From the NCBI GenBank assembly GCA_949825045.1, contig OX463832.1, positions 20,578,552-20,642,551 on the forward strand: a stretch of 64,000 bases of DNA. The letters run 5' to 3'. The stretch comes from Argyresthia goedartella. Its lineage: Eukaryota; Arthropoda; Insecta; Lepidoptera; Argyresthiidae. The notes under the pieces were generated by a model. That model saw only the letters and a program-made list of their open reading frames with translations. It ran no database searches and was not told the origin of the DNA. Below, in pieces: positions 23,674 through 35,812 of this stretch (position 1 is the stretch's first letter; each line of letters opens with the position of its first letter). The position numbers and the translations under genes were made by a program.

Positions 23674-25400
23674 ATGATCGGAAAAATCATCGAACTTCAG
23701 CTCATCTCCTTCGAAAGTATAAAATCGATATGTACCAACTTCAAGAAGGATGGGGCAGATCGCAAAACCCTTGAGTACCTGGAAAAGCGCATCAGTGCTC
23801 TGGAGGTAAATTGGCTTGAGTTTAGCTCGAACCACAAGATACTGGCCCTAGCAGGAACAACGGACTACGACTACTTTAAGGAGGATGTGTATAACAAAAC
23901 CAAAATAATGTACGAAGAAACTCTACAGATCATGGTTGACATGAAAAAAGGATTAGCCCCGACAGCCGGAGTTTCCCAGAAGGCTGTACTGGCTCCTGCG
24001 GTTCTGCGACTATCCACCGGATCACTAGCTACGCCAGGGACCTCAGGAGCAAATATGGAGGTTAACCAACAAGAACAGACCCACGTTAAACCCGCTGATG
24101 TTGAAAAGGACAGGAAAACTGACTTACTGCGGCAGCAAAGATTCAACTTCAACGCACTGAAAAGAGTTGTTTCTAAGATTAATCTTCAAGATGTGAACGA
24201 AAAGTGGGTACTAGAAGACCATCTTAAGGAATTAACGTCTAAGTGGGATGCTATCGATAAAATCCACTGGGAGATAGAATACCTGCTTCAAGGCTCCAAC
24301 TCGGATTACGCCATTGAGTATAACGAATAGGAAGAAACCATCGGTACAAATCTGAGATCAATAAGAAGATGTGGGCCAACATGCACTATCAGAAAAGCAC
24401 GCCGAAAATGGAGTTACCAGAGTTTAACGGCGACTACATCAACTGGACATCCTTTAAAGACCTCTTTCTGGAAACTATACATATAAACCCGCTACTTTCT
24501 AAGACGCAAAAAATGCAACATCTGAAATCAAAGGTCAAAGGAGAAGCCGAAAAGTTAATTCAACATTTGAACATAAGTGCCGACAATTATGATTCATGCT
24601 GGGATATCATCTGCCACCGTTACGACAATAAGCGGCTGCTGTTTACATCTCACATTAATACACTTTTGAATCAACCTACCATCCAGAATCCTAACGCTCT
24701 CAAGATCAAGAAGCTACACGACACTACTATTGAATGCTTGAATGCGATAACGAACATCGGAATCGACATCTCGACCTGGGACCCACTCATAGTGCACCTG
24801 ATAGTACAGAAGCTAGATCCTGAAACCTACAGCGATTACATGCACAGCCTCGAGGATCCAAGAGAATTACCAGACGTAGAGGCATTTGTAAAATTCCTAG
24901 AGTCTTCTTTCATTGCTTTAGAGACCCTTAACCCTGCGAAATCTGGAACTCAAGGAAATTCACATACTCGAAAGGAAAATAATTTCGCTGATCAAAGGTC
25001 GACTAATTATAACAAGTCTGTGAAGTGGACAAAGACCTACCATACGACGATTCGAAATTGTCCACTCTGCAAAAGCGAGCACGTGTTGATGAACTGCCCT
25101 ACGTATGCTGACATGAGTATTGAGGCACGGAATGCGGCAGTCAAGCAAACGCACGTATGCAAAAACTGCCTATTCAGTCACGAAGGTCGAAAGTGTGACT
25201 CAAATAAAACGTGCAAGATATGTAAAAGATTTCATCACACGTCCCTGCATAATCCGGATATCAAGAGAAGGATAACCCGGAATCCTACTACAACCCAGAA
25301 GAGCAATCACGTAAATGGAAAAAGAGAAGTGCTTCTGACCACAGTACAACTAATGGCAAAGGATGTAACCGGGAATCATGTTGTATTGAGAGATTGCTCG
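23674..25400 (+). pseudogene. BEL element 1 gag
   Basis: Capsid/nucleocapsid protein of the retroelement. The first segment (23674-24330) is rich in heptads; after a TAG at 24328-24330 and a frame change it continues to about 25400 with the typical MELPEFNGDYINWTSFKDLF segment (DUF1759-like) and zinc-knuckle cysteines (CPLCKSEHVLMNC, CKNCLFSHEGRKC, CKICKRFHH). Both lesions lie near 24330. Confidence 0.85.
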
Positions 25401-27533
25401 ATCAAGGATCACAAGTTAACCTCATTACGGAGAACGCAGCCCAGCTCTTAAAGGTACCCAGGGAACGCTACAGCGCGGCTATTTCCGGGATCGCATCATC
25501 ACCCGAGTCCAGTAAGGGACGTGTGAAAATTGAGTGCAAGTCTTTAAACTCAAACTTCACCTTCAAAATCGAGGCACTCGTTATGAGAAAATTGATGAAC
25601 GATCTACCGAACACATCGGTTGACAGGACCGACTGGAGCCACTTAAACAACATCAAGCTGGCTGATCCCAATTGCCATCAACCAGGCCGTATCGACATGC
25701 TACTGGGGGCCGAAGTATATGCAGATATCATCATGGACGGACTTCTTAAACAAAATCAACAATCACCGGTTGCTCAACAAACAAAACTGGGTTGGATCTT
25801 AAGCGGTAATACGAAGACATACAATTGCTGTGTAACGCTGAACGACATCGAAGACTTATCCCGCTTCTGGGAAATTGAAGATATTACCACAGAAGAACAG
25901 TCAAGAGACGACTTTTGTGAAAAATACTACAAGCAAACTACAAAACGACTGCCAGACGGTAGATACGTTGTGAAGATGCCTCTCAAGGAGGAAACCGTCA
26001 ACAACAACCACTCACAACTCGACGGCGCTTCAATCATACCTCCCCCATCACGGTGTTATTCGAGAAGATTCCGCGACAACTAAACTTAGAGTTGTCTTCA
26101 ACGCTTCAATGAAAACAGACACGAAGTACAGTCTGAATGATTGCATGGAATGTGGACCAAACCTTCAAAAATATATTTTTACCCTTATCATCAAATGGCG
26201 TACCTATCGCTATGCTTTAACTGCTGACATCGAGAAAATGTACCGCCATATTCTAATTGATGAAGAACAACAAAGCCTACAAAAAATCATATGGAGGGAG
26301 TCCCCGCATTTACCATTACAAGAAATGCAACTGTGCACTATAACGTATGGGACAAAAGCTGCCCCATTTTGGCCATGCGAACTTTACAACAATTGGCTCA
26401 AGACGAAGGACATGCATACCCACTAGCCGACAAGGCGCTCCGAAGCGAGAGTTACATGGATGACCTAATTTGCGGAGAAAACACCTTAGAAAAAACCGAG
26501 GCGCTACAAGTCCAACTCAGCAAACTTTTAAAAAAGGGAGGATTTATACTGAAGAAATGGGCCTCCAAAGAGTCCTCAATCCTGAAAGATCTTCCAGAAA
26601 ATTATAAACACCCCCACGTTACCATCGACCTTAAACAAAAAGAAGCAATGAAAGCTCTGGGTCTTAGGTGGAATACGAAGACGGATGTATTCTGTTTTCA
26701 CTGGGAACTAACCGACAGAAAAGAAAAGATGACTAAACGAACATTATTATCCGATATCAGCAAGATATACGATCCCCTTGGATGGATCGCACCTGTAGTC
26801 ATAAAGACAAAAATATTGTTTCAAACCCTGTGGCTGACAAAAATGTCCTGGGATGACAAGCTGCCTCTTGAAATCACCAAAGAATGGGAGCAGTTACGCG
26901 GCGATATACCGAACATAAACAACGTCACTTTACCAAGGTGGATATCGTATACGTCACACAACATACGTTTGAACGGATTTAGACGCCAGCAAAAAGGCAT
27001 TCGGTTGTGTGATTCATACCACAACGGACGGCGAGTGCGGACAGCGAAAAGTAACGCTACTGGCAGCAAAAACAAAAGTAGCTCCAATCAAGAAAAAGCT
27101 GACATTACCAAGGCTAGAACTGGAGGGGGCTGTTCTACTATGCAGATTAATGGAGAAAGTGACCAACGCCCTACCAGAGTTTCCAACGACGGTTCACTTC
27201 TGGACTGACTCACAAGTAGTCTTAGCGTGGCTACGAGGAGATTGTTCTCGATGGGACAAGTATGTGGCGAACAGGGCGTCATATATTAACAACACGTTCC
27301 CGAAAGGAAACTGGCATTACGTCAAGACCGGCGAAAACCCCGCTGACTGCGCGTCAAGAGGCCTTCTCCACAGCCAACTTACCAAGCATACGCTTTGGTG
27401 GAACGGACCTGAATGGTTAACAACCACAAATGATCTACTTGACGACATAAAACCTGACATCACACATGCATACGCTGTGACGAAAAACGCTGAGTCGAGC
27501 AGCGCGCAAAAGATAGCGGATACCGCACCCTAA
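25394..27533 (+). pseudogene. BEL element 1 pol: protease, reverse transcriptase, RNase H
   Basis: Protease has the LDQGSQVNLI active site. The RT region starts after a deletion of about 60 residues near 26020 relative to the related element 2; RT motifs are TKLRVVFNAS, LTADIEKMY and SYMDD (about 26453). RNase H is partly out of frame (the first Asp region, about 26975) and then continues with TDSQVVLAW. At least four frame changes separate these parts (near 26080, 26350, 26985 and 27530), so it is inactive. Confidence 0.85.
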
Positions 27534-27539
27534 CAAGGT

Positions 27540-27959
27540 GTGATACATGACCTGTTACAACGTAGTAGTTCATTGACGCGTGTAGTACGAGTGCTCGGCT
27601 GGTTGTTACGAGTCAAAACAAAGCAGAAAAATAGCTACTTGACACTTAACGAGCTGAGAGATGCATTGCACAGAGTTGTAAAATGGGTTCAAGAGGCAGA
27701 ATTTAAAGAAGAAATCAAGAGCCTCAAGGCGATTGACTCTGTTCCTAATAAGAGTAAATTGCTAAAACTATATCCCTTCATTGACGAAATTGGGGTATTA
27801 AGAGTGGGAGGACGCTTACAACAGTCTTCTTTACCTGTGGAAATGAAACATCCTGCAATTCTGCCACATACGGGTCGTTTAACTGAACTTATTATCCTAC
27901 AAGCCCATCTGCAAACTTTACACGGAGGAGCCAGGCTTACTTATTTAAAAGATAGATAA
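27540..27959 (+). pseudogene. BEL element 1 integrase N-terminal zinc-binding region, truncated
   Basis: Contains the typical GGRLQQSSLPVEMKHPAILP leader and HLQTLHGGARLTYLKDR, then stops. The HHCC cysteines and the whole DDE catalytic core are missing. About 325 bases of unrelated AT-rich DNA (27960-28285) follow. Confidence 0.8.
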
Positions 27960-28285
27960 TCACCATCTTGCATGAAGTACACTATACATCTATACTATAC
28001 ACTTACTTAGTACAATTTAAATAATTATGATAATAGGAACTGATTGATTACCCACAACATATTATGTAGAGTTACACAAATATAGTAGGCACCTACAATA
28101 GATACAATGCAATTATAGCACATATATATGGTCAGCATATACCTACATTACTGGAGCGGCTGAGATGATGGACGCTGTAGCATAGGGGAGAGCGGGGCTA
28201 AAAGTGCCGATTTTTAGAAAATGACAAAAAAGTAATGGTAAATATTAAGCTAGTACTTACAATGTCTATGCAATAGTTGCGGAAT

Positions 28286-28987
28286 TTAATGTGTCATTTT
28301 AAGGAAATAACACTTCATGCGCCGCAAAACTGCTGAGTCAAAGGACGCAAGTTCTATGCGCTGCGAAACAAATTCCGTGCAGTGATTACTGGGTTCAATT
28401 ACACAACAAAAACTCATGGCTCTACAATTGTTGCGATGAGTGTCAGCTAAGAATAATATGTAAACCTTGCTACGACAAAACAAATCAGCAAGCAAGGGAT
28501 CGTTGCTCTAGGTCAAGGATGTATTTTGCAACGGTCAGACATTACGATACATTCCTACAACTCATACGGAATCAAAATGACGATGGGCTTCAACTTGAGT
28601 GTGTCTGAAATTCCAGCACCAAACTACATGGCATCTAGTAACTTCAAGAACATTTCACTACATCTTAAAGAAGAGGATCACAGCAAGGAATATCAAGATA
28701 TCAAAAAACAAATATCGCAACAAAAGAGGAACGAATACTGGCTGAATTTAACAAACTTATCGACGCACAGCATTGTAAACATCGGAATTACAAGCCTCTT
28801 ATCGATAGGCGTCATAATAGTCGCATTGGTTTGGTACATAAGGAAGAAATGCATAGGTCGCCGGCCGTCCCCAAGGATCATGCAATCCCATGAAAACCAA
28901 GGATTTGAGATGACAGAGACAGTCAGGCGCCCCAATGACAAACAAACGAAGCAAGAAGTCGGAAAGTCAAGATTCAGTTTTGACTAA
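28286..28987 (+). pseudogene. Env-like C-terminal region of BEL element 1
   Basis: Remnant of an envelope-like frame that some BEL/Pao elements carry. The first part is broken by stops; the last 150 codons (28526-28987) are open. There is one membrane-spanning segment (SIVNIGITSLLSIGVIIVAL, about residues 90-112 of that frame) followed by a basic cytoplasmic tail. The extracellular part is almost entirely deleted, so no fusion or receptor function can be inferred. Confidence 0.65.
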
Positions 28988-29058
28988 AATATTTATTAAT
29001 TTACTTGCTTTGTGAGCTGTTGTGGTTTAGCACTAAGTTAACTTCTCCCTCGGGAGCA

Positions 29059-29331
29059 TGTACAAGCCAACCTTGTACAATGCGAACGCGGCATTTATCA
29101 GCACGTTCTAATTTCTATATAATTGTATTTTAACTATTAACATATTGCAGTTCTACTTACTTATTCGCCGTAGCACCTAAATCTAAGCCACAACAGACTA
29201 TAGAGTGTTTTTCATTATTATAAAAGTAAAGTGTTTTCAACTATACAAGGAGACTCTTTAACTTCCAACTGACAACTTAGCTAACCCTGAGTTGTATGTA
29301 AGGCTGTGTGGATCCCACCAAAGACCATACA
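29059..29331 (+). repeat. 3' LTR of BEL element 1
   Basis: Direct copy of the 5' LTR, 273 bp, preceded by a purine/pyrimidine-mixed AACTTCTCCCTCGGGAGCA instead of a clear polypurine tract. Confidence 0.95.
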
Positions 29332-29432
29332 ATATCGCTTGGCATGTCGATTTCGGTAAAGCAGACTGGACTATGGATTGAACCCAACTCAGAATTGTTC
29401 TGAACAATCATCTGTTCATTTTTATTATTACT

Positions 29433-30773
29433 TCATCCTATACTTTCTTTGAATTTCAGCCACAGTCTATATAAAACTTTTATGTCGCCATCCAACATTT
29501 CAGGAGAAGTATTTGAAAACTCTTCAATTTTTTCTTTCCCGACGATTCTTGTAAAAGTCTTATAATGGATTACAAGACTTTTACAAGTTATGTCTAATAT
29601 ATCTTGTTCTCTAACTGGGTGATTCTTCAACTTTGGTTAGGCATTTTGTGTAGTCGACGTTGTCAGGGGCGCATTGAAGGGGCACAAGCCAGTCACTCTG
29701 AATCCATTCACTAAAGTTTCTTTGGTGACACAATTACGAATTACATTCTCTAGTAAAGGCCCAACTGTCACTTTTTTCAATGATGCCTGACAAACCTTCT
29801 TGCCAAGCTGACTTAATGGGTTTAAATGCAGCTACATCGGCGGGCTGGAGAATTATGGTTGCATTTGGATATAAGGCAATCAGGTGTATACCAAGTTCTA
29901 AACACAATGTGGTTACTTCTTGCGAAAGATGAGTTTTATGCCCATCTACGAAAAGTATTACAGGTAAAGCGATGTCGTCCCTAACAAGCTGTGGGTGGAA
30001 CAAATTTGCGATATACTCGTAGAATACCTGTGATGTCATCCATCCTTTCTCGCTCCTTCCAACGCCCCACGTGGGGGGTAACTTGCTGCATATTTTCTCA
30101 GGTAGTCTTTTGTATGGATAGATCACCAGTGGATCTAATGTTGATCCACTGGCACTAAAAGCAAACATAACTGTTATGTTCTCTTTTGATAAAGCTTTTT
30201 CAATCTCATACACATTCTTAGAACCCGTTTTCCAGTCTTTTGATAGATGTTAAAACCAGTTTCATCTGCGTTGAAATTGCGTGATGGGTCTTCCAATACC
30301 TGGGTACGACTTTGTTCTGTAAAATATTCTGATATTTGATCAAACCATTTTCGGATGTCTTTTTCTCCTACACATGCGTTGGCATTAGTAACCCCTTCAG
30401 ATGTCCTTGCAGTTATGCGAGGATGCCGTGTTAGAAATGCTTTAAACCAACCTGGTTTGTTGTCTTTAAAAGGATTCGGCCTTGGATTCTCATTAAGGTA
30501 CGACTGAATGACAGCTGTAATATCCTTCTTCTTTCTTGGAAATCCCTGCTTAGCCAGCTGTATAATCCGATTTTCTATTGTTGACTCTTCGTCGTCATTT
30601 AAAACTGGATCAGGACCCGACTTGAATTTGGTGTCAGGATTGTTTATCTTGAATTAAATAGTGTTCCTGGGCACTCCGAAAATCTTAGCAGCTGTACTCT
30701 TGCATCCTCCGTCTTGTACATACTTCACAGCTTGGTATATGTTGTCTTTAGTATATTGTCTTTTATTCGCCAT
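29433..30773 (-). pseudogene. Pogo/CENP-B-type transposase, broken, main part
   Basis: Starts at ATG 30773 with an N-terminal Psq-type helix-turn-helix (NIYQAVKYVQDGGCKSTAAK). A second DNA-binding segment follows (GWFKAFLTRHP). The DDE_1 catalytic domain has all three acidic residues visible: FNADETGF, ILFVDGHKTHLS and LQPADVAAFKPIK. Lesions are a TAA at 30656-30654, a frame change near 30240 and a one-base change in an A run near 29777. The C-terminal part is split off by the BEL insertion and continues at 22929. The element is inactive as it stands. Confidence 0.85.
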
Positions 30774-30827
30774 TAATCGAAGATATAATAGTAAATTTCA
30801 ATGTATTAGTGTTCATGTTAATCCAAT

Positions 30828-31440
30828 AATCCAGTAACTGGCACATTCAAATAAGTAAGTGGCAACCTCTTGACAGTTACTGAAAGAAATGTCTCAGCAC
30901 ACTGAAACTTTTTGCAAAGTAAATTAAATCTTATTAGCTATCTATTGAAAGAGAAGATCAAATCTCTTAAAATTAGAAAGGAGCAAGCATTTAGTTACTG
31001 GCAGGAACCTGCCAGTTATAAAACAAGTAAGCAAACTATGTTTCAGTAACTGGCACCCCCCCACAAATTTCAAACCCAAGCAAAATCAGCGACCAACAAA
31101 CAAAATACGTATTGTACGTACCTTTTCTTTCTTCGTCATCATGAGCTGATATCAACAAAGTGTTTATTTACTAGGAAATCTTTCGAAAACAATTTGGTTC
31201 ACCTTACGAAAAAAATTAGAAACGTGCACTTTCTTTCACACCCTGCGCCACAGAACACAATTACCCTGCGCTGCAATGACTTCGAAAAATGACAGCGCGG
31301 GTATTAGTCCATCTATCAGTACGAAATGGAACTAAACTATCGAAGAATAATCAGATATTCCTACAAACACATAAAAGATGGCGTTACTATATTTATTCGC
31401 CTATTATTTGATAATAACACTTAGGTGTGCCAGTTACTGG
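30828..31440. promoter_or_regulatory. Subterminal CAGTAACTGGCAC motifs, right end of pogo-like element
   Basis: Copies occur in both orientations at about 30831, 30875, 30993, 31010 (degenerate), 31044 and 31427, plus a GCCAGTTATA at 31448. The sequence between holds no gene; it is the 5' region of the minus-strand transposase. Confidence 0.6.
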
Positions 31441-31465
31441 GCGATGCCAGTTATACCCTATCCCT

Positions 31466-31976
31466 GTACTAAATGGCTTCGTACATCGATTTGCGGATTT
31501 TTTACGTAGCTCGACAAATACGGAGTAATATGTACGACAGGACGGTGGGGGAGCAAACAAGAAATTAAAAGTTAAAGAAAAAGAAATGATGATGATCCTT
31601 CGACAATAGAATATAGCAAGTTATAGGTCAGAGTTGCGGGGGATGGAAGCCTACTGCAACTATTTCATACAATACGTTAGAACCTGTTATAAAAATATTA
31701 TAGGTAAGTAGATTAGATATTAGATATTGTGAACTGCCTACCCTTTCATGATACATTTCCCATTCATGCCTTGGTTTGCTGGAAGAAATCTCTTTTTAGA
31801 GATAAGCTCACCTTTGTACATATGATTTCTCCTAAATTAACCTTTTAAATTTAATTTGTGTGTGTAATAAAGAATTATGAATATTCCAAATACACTTGCC
31901 ACTGGCAAAATTAACTTCAAACTTTGAGTAATACATTATAACTCAAAGACCTCAAATGAGATTAACACGCAAAATA
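31466..31976. repeat. Intergenic DNA with a LINE 3' tail fragment (31766-31885)
   Basis: The segment 31766-31885 (GGTTTGCTGGAAGAAATCTC onward, ending GTAATAAAGAATTATG) matches the 3' UTR of LINE-F (55150-55640, reverse strand) and a shorter copy at 50027-50076. It is a heavily 5'-truncated LINE copy. The rest is unassigned. Confidence 0.65.
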
Positions 31977-32201
31977 CAAGGTGACATTTAATTAGCTGAC
32001 CATATTTTGGGGAATGGTAATACGCATCATTATGAACAACTTTCTCCAAGAAACATATGGTCACAAATGGAAAAAAAATATTTGTTCCTCAGTAAATTGA
32101 CCGTCTATGGGGAACCCAAAATTTTTTTCGTTTGCGACCTTAGGGAAAGTTGTTGATAATGGCGGTTACTACCATTCCCTGCTGATTAAATGTCACCCTG
32201 T
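31977..32201. repeat. 225 bp MITE with long imperfect inverted repeats
   Basis: Ends are CAAGGTGACATTTAATTAG and, inverted, CAGGGTGACATTTAATCAG. The arms extend inward through GGGAATGGTAATACGCATCA and its degenerate partner, about 75 bp each. CAGGGTGAC-type ends suggest a hAT- or similar-derived MITE; no matching 8 bp flanks are seen. Confidence 0.75.
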
Positions 32202-32429
32202 AGAGGTGAAAATAGAATTTGACTATTTTGTAAGGTAGACTCCAACATTCCTCCATCTGCAATGTGCTTATCAAACTCCCCCCGTTTGCACTAAACATAA
32301 GAATCGCCTAAGTTCTTTCCCAACTTGTTTAGTGCTCCTAGCACTAAAAATGCCAAAAGTATCGAAACCAAGTTTGGATATTTTTTTTACTAGGACGTGC
32401 CTCCGCAGCCGGCGCCGCCCGCCGATTCG

Positions 32430-33755
32430 ATATAGTTATAGTTTATCACGGGCCACTTTTCCGCAACTCGACGTCTTAAATTTGCGCCTATTTTGCGTGA
32501 TGTGGGTTAGGGGCACTACTGCTGCCAACCCAGCTCCTGTAGGAAGCCTAGCAGACCCTTAATGTTGCCGACGACTTCCTGGAGCGACCTCGGCGTCCCA
32601 AGGTGTGTTGCCGGTAGATGGCCACGCCGGAACATTCCAGCAGGACGTGGGTGGCTGTCTCCTCGACCTCCATGCAAGCTCTGCACAGGGGGCTGTCCGT
32701 GACACCTAGAGAGTGTAAGTGTTTATTCAGCAAAGTGTGTCCAGTTATCGCTCCAGTTAGCAAGCGAATCTGTGGCCTCTTGAGCTTCAGAAGCTTACGC
32801 GACAATCCGGGTCTGATCATCGGGAGGGCCTGTCTGGCTTGCTTGCAGGTATCCAAGGTTGACCAATAATGTTGGTGAGTTACCTTTGTGTGTTGTCGTA
32901 GGGTTTTCCTCAACCAGCTGAATGGTATTATGGGTTCTGGTCCCTCCACCGTCTGTTTCGAACCCAAACTTGCCAGTGCGTCGGCTGCGCCGTTGCCGCG
33001 CGAGCCACTGTGACCCTTTATCCATCGCAGGGTAACAATACTGTGGTTACATACCTCTGACAGGGCTTGGTGACACTCGTATATAAGCGCAGAACTGATG
33101 GTGTTGCTTTGTAGGGCTTGCAGAACTGCTTTGCTGTCGGATAGTATGCGGATAGGGAAATCCTTTACCTCTCTTTCTGCAATAGCTGCAGTAGCCATTA
33201 TGATGCCCATGCACTTGGCTTGGAAGACGGTGTTGTGGGCACCTAATAATATTGATTTCCTCATGTTTAGATCTTCTGAGAATGCCCCGGCGCCTGTACC
33301 TAAGTTTGTTTTAGAACCGTCTGTGAAAATCCTTAGTTCTTTTTGATTGAGGCCCTCCCAAGGGTCTTCATGCAGTTGTATTTTATACCTTTTGTCGAAG
33401 ACATATTGCTTGGGTATCCTTTCAGTCGCCGCTTCTAATAGCGGCTCCTTACCTATGTGCTCATCGAGTATTTCAGTGTGGGGTACCCTAGCATGTCTCC
33501 ATAGGTTATATTTTTTTAAGACGCACCGCAGTTGCAGCCGCCTCTTGCTTGATGAAGAGGTAAAGCGGCGCGGCAGATCCAGTATGACTTCCAAGGCCGC
33601 TGTGGGTGTGGTCCTCATGCAGCCCGTTGCTGCCATGCAAGCCAGCCTCTGGAGTCTTTGTAGTTTAGCTTCGACAGTGGATAGTTTGGTTCGTGGCCAC
33701 CAAACTATCGCGCCGTAGCTTATTATCGGTCTGATGACAGCTGTGTTAGTATGGC
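32430..33755 (-). mobile_element. LINE-D 3' part (I/R1-group, with RNase H)
   Basis: The 3' portion of a LINE on the minus strand, cut by BEL element 2; a short continuation lies at 40192-40290. The 3' end has an AACTATA-type short repeat tail near 32433. Its last 280 bases are nearly identical to the fragment at 62236-62481, so the family was active recently. Confidence 0.85.
32548..33755 (-). pseudogene. LINE-D RT thumb, RNase H and C-terminal zinc finger
   Basis: A long open frame encoding the end of RT (AVIRPIISYGAIVWWPRT, about 33745-33690), an RNase H domain (IFTDGSKTNLGTGAGAF with the first catalytic Asp; LSDSKAVLQAL; KGHSGSRGNGAADALA) and a terminal CRACMEVEETATHVLLEC cysteine-histidine motif. 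RNase H removes the RNA strand during second-strand synthesis in this LINE group. The frame goes wrong after about 32610: compared with the copy at 62.3 kb, a one-base shift changes the last residues. The 5' part is separated by BEL element 2. Confidence 0.85.
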
Positions 33756-33991
33756 TGTACGGTTTAGCAACGCACATTAATGTACTTTGTACCGACATAG
33801 TTAAGGTAAGTCGCCTGCACTGCATTATATGTTAACTTGTATGTGACATACCTATTAATAAACCAGTGCAATTGTGGTAATCACTCAACGCGGGCGGTTT
33901 TACTCATCTCTCCTGACTAGGACCCCTCGCTATAATTATCATATCATATCACACCACAACTATCATCCTAACTTGTAGGCCGATCCCTACA
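33756..33991 (+). repeat. 5' LTR of BEL element 2
   Basis: Starts TGTACGG, ends CCCTACA; 236 bp, followed by TGTTTTGGTCCTTCGCAGCC (probable primer-binding region, same TGGTCCTTCG core as element 1). It differs from the 3' LTR by about three bases. Confidence 0.95.
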
Positions 33992-34360
33992 TGTTTTGGT
34001 CCTTCGCAGCCATTTGACCTCGCGCGCGGTTTGGTCAGGAAGACATTACACTGAAGTGCGTCGTGATAGTCAAAGTAACAGAAACAGTGACATTATCATA
34101 TCATTTAGTGACCGTACAGCTCACTAGAACTACAAGTGTCGATCCTGTGGGCCAGGCAGTCTATAGCATCACAACATCACCTCGGGCATCCCAGGCCCTG
34201 AGTGTTACTCACTCGGGCACCGGCATCCCTGAGACACAGAGCACGGTCCAGAGCAACAGCATCTGCACGTCGCAACGCGAGACGTCTGCACCGACTTCAC
34301 GTCGTTTATCACCTATCCGCATCTGATTGAAACCTATCAAGTAAGATCTTTCCTTTTACT

Positions 34361-35810
34361 ATGGAGGCCTTATTCGAGAAACAAGTAGAGATTGCCAATA
34401 GCATAACAAAACTCAAAAATACCTTTGGTAAAGGTGCCGATGGAAGATTTATATCAAAAACACCACAGTACATCGCTCTAAAGCTTGAATCTTTGGACAA
34501 CCTTTGGATCGAGTATGGGACCAACAATGAAAGGATTTTAGAGTATGCGACTATTACACTACCTTCCGATCGCAAATATCAACCATCGTCCTGGAAAAAG
34601 AGACGGTAGATAAGAGTACAGAGATGGGAGTAGCAGTACCTCACCCGCTCAACCCTAACGTCAGCAGCGACCACGACCTACAGCTTACAGCTGACTCTCT
34701 CTCCTTATCGCAACAAAGAACTAATTTTAGGGCATTTCAACGAATGGTTAAGAGCATTAACGTGGACGAAATATCGGCAAAATGGGAACTCGAGGACGAG
34801 CTGAAGAACATCCAGGCAAGATGGAAAACAATTGATAATCTTCACCTCCGAATCGACAACATCCTGCAAGGAGAAGATACCGTCTACGATCAGGAATTTT
34901 CAACATACGAGAATATGTACAAGGATATCAAAAGGTCACTTAATACAAAGCTGTCTACTACTGTACACACACAGCAATCAACACCCTAAATAGATATACC
35001 CGTCTTCTCCGGTAATATCACACAATGGCCTACTTTCTTCAATTTATACACCGAGGCAATCCACAACAACATGAATCTATCAAACGCTCAGAAGATGCAG
35101 TATCTGAAATCCAAGATGAGGGGCGAAGCGGAGCGACTCATTTCGCATTATCACGTCACGGAAGAGAATTACGCAAAAGCATGGAAAGTTCTGACTCAAC
35201 GCTACGCAAATAAACAAGCTATCTTCACAAATCAGATTGAGATATTCTTGCATCAACCCGTCATCCGAAAACAATCATCGCAAGATATCAAACAGCTCCA
35301 TGATGCGACCCAGAAGTGCATACACGCACGTGGGATACCTTGCTGGTACATTTAGTTACGAAGAAACTAGACCCTGTGACCTACACAGACTACAAGGAAG
35401 CTCGAAAATCGCCTAGAGAATTGCCGGACTTCAAGGAGCTTATGGAATTCCTGGAGAGCAAGTTTTCAGCTCTGGAGCCGATTTTACCTTCAGAAACTGA
35501 AACAACATCATCTACATCTACAACTTTACCGACCAAGAAAGATTATTATCCTAGCAACAAGTCTGGAAGGTACTTCAAGAAAAAATATCAAACATCCGCC
35601 ACTTACACGAGCCATAGCTGTGCTTTGTCTAACAATCCAGAGCATCAGTTATACAAATGCAAAAGGTTCACTAACATGTCGCCGGATGCTAAATTGAGGT
35701 CGCTAACAAAAAATAACATTTGCGTCAATTGTCTGTACAAACATAACGACAAGCCTTGTGTTTCTACAAAACGCTGCAAGACATGTATGCAAGCACACAA
35801 TTCATAGTCC
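34361..35810 (+). pseudogene. BEL element 2 gag
   Basis: Starts MEALFEKQVEIA at 34361. A TAG at 34607-34609 and later frame changes near 34990, 35070 and 35330 split it. Recognisable parts are a central capsid-like region with KMQYLKSKMRGEAERLI and zinc-knuckle cysteines near the end (CVNCLYKHNDKPC, CKTCMQAH). It is clearly related to element 1 gag, but only moderately similar, so the two elements belong to different subfamilies. Confidence 0.8.
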
Positions 35811-35812
35811 AC

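Larger units (their letters stand above)
22930..29331 (+). mobile_element. BEL/Pao LTR retrotransposon 1, internally deleted
   Basis: Two LTRs of 277 and 273 bp bound a 6.4 kb element, flanked by an exact 5 bp duplication ATATC (22925-22929 and 29332-29336). The order is gag, protease, RT, RNase H, start of integrase, then the end of an env-like frame. The integrase core and most of the env-like region are missing. It is inserted in the transposase gene of the pogo-like element. Confidence 0.93.
22095..31465 (-). mobile_element. Pogo-like DNA transposon, split by a BEL element
   Basis: A minus-strand Tc1/mariner-superfamily element of about 3 kb once the inserted BEL element (22930-29331) is subtracted. 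It encodes a CENP-B/pogo-type transposase. Both outer regions carry repeated CAGTAACTGGCAC-like motifs and end near a shared TAGGGTA motif (about 22099 and, inverted, about 31455). Exact ends are approximate because the terminal repeats are divergent. Confidence 0.75.

Noticed and set aside
33098..33718. Plus-strand frames over LINE-D
   Set aside because: Antisense shadows of the RNase H and RT thumb frame on the minus strand.
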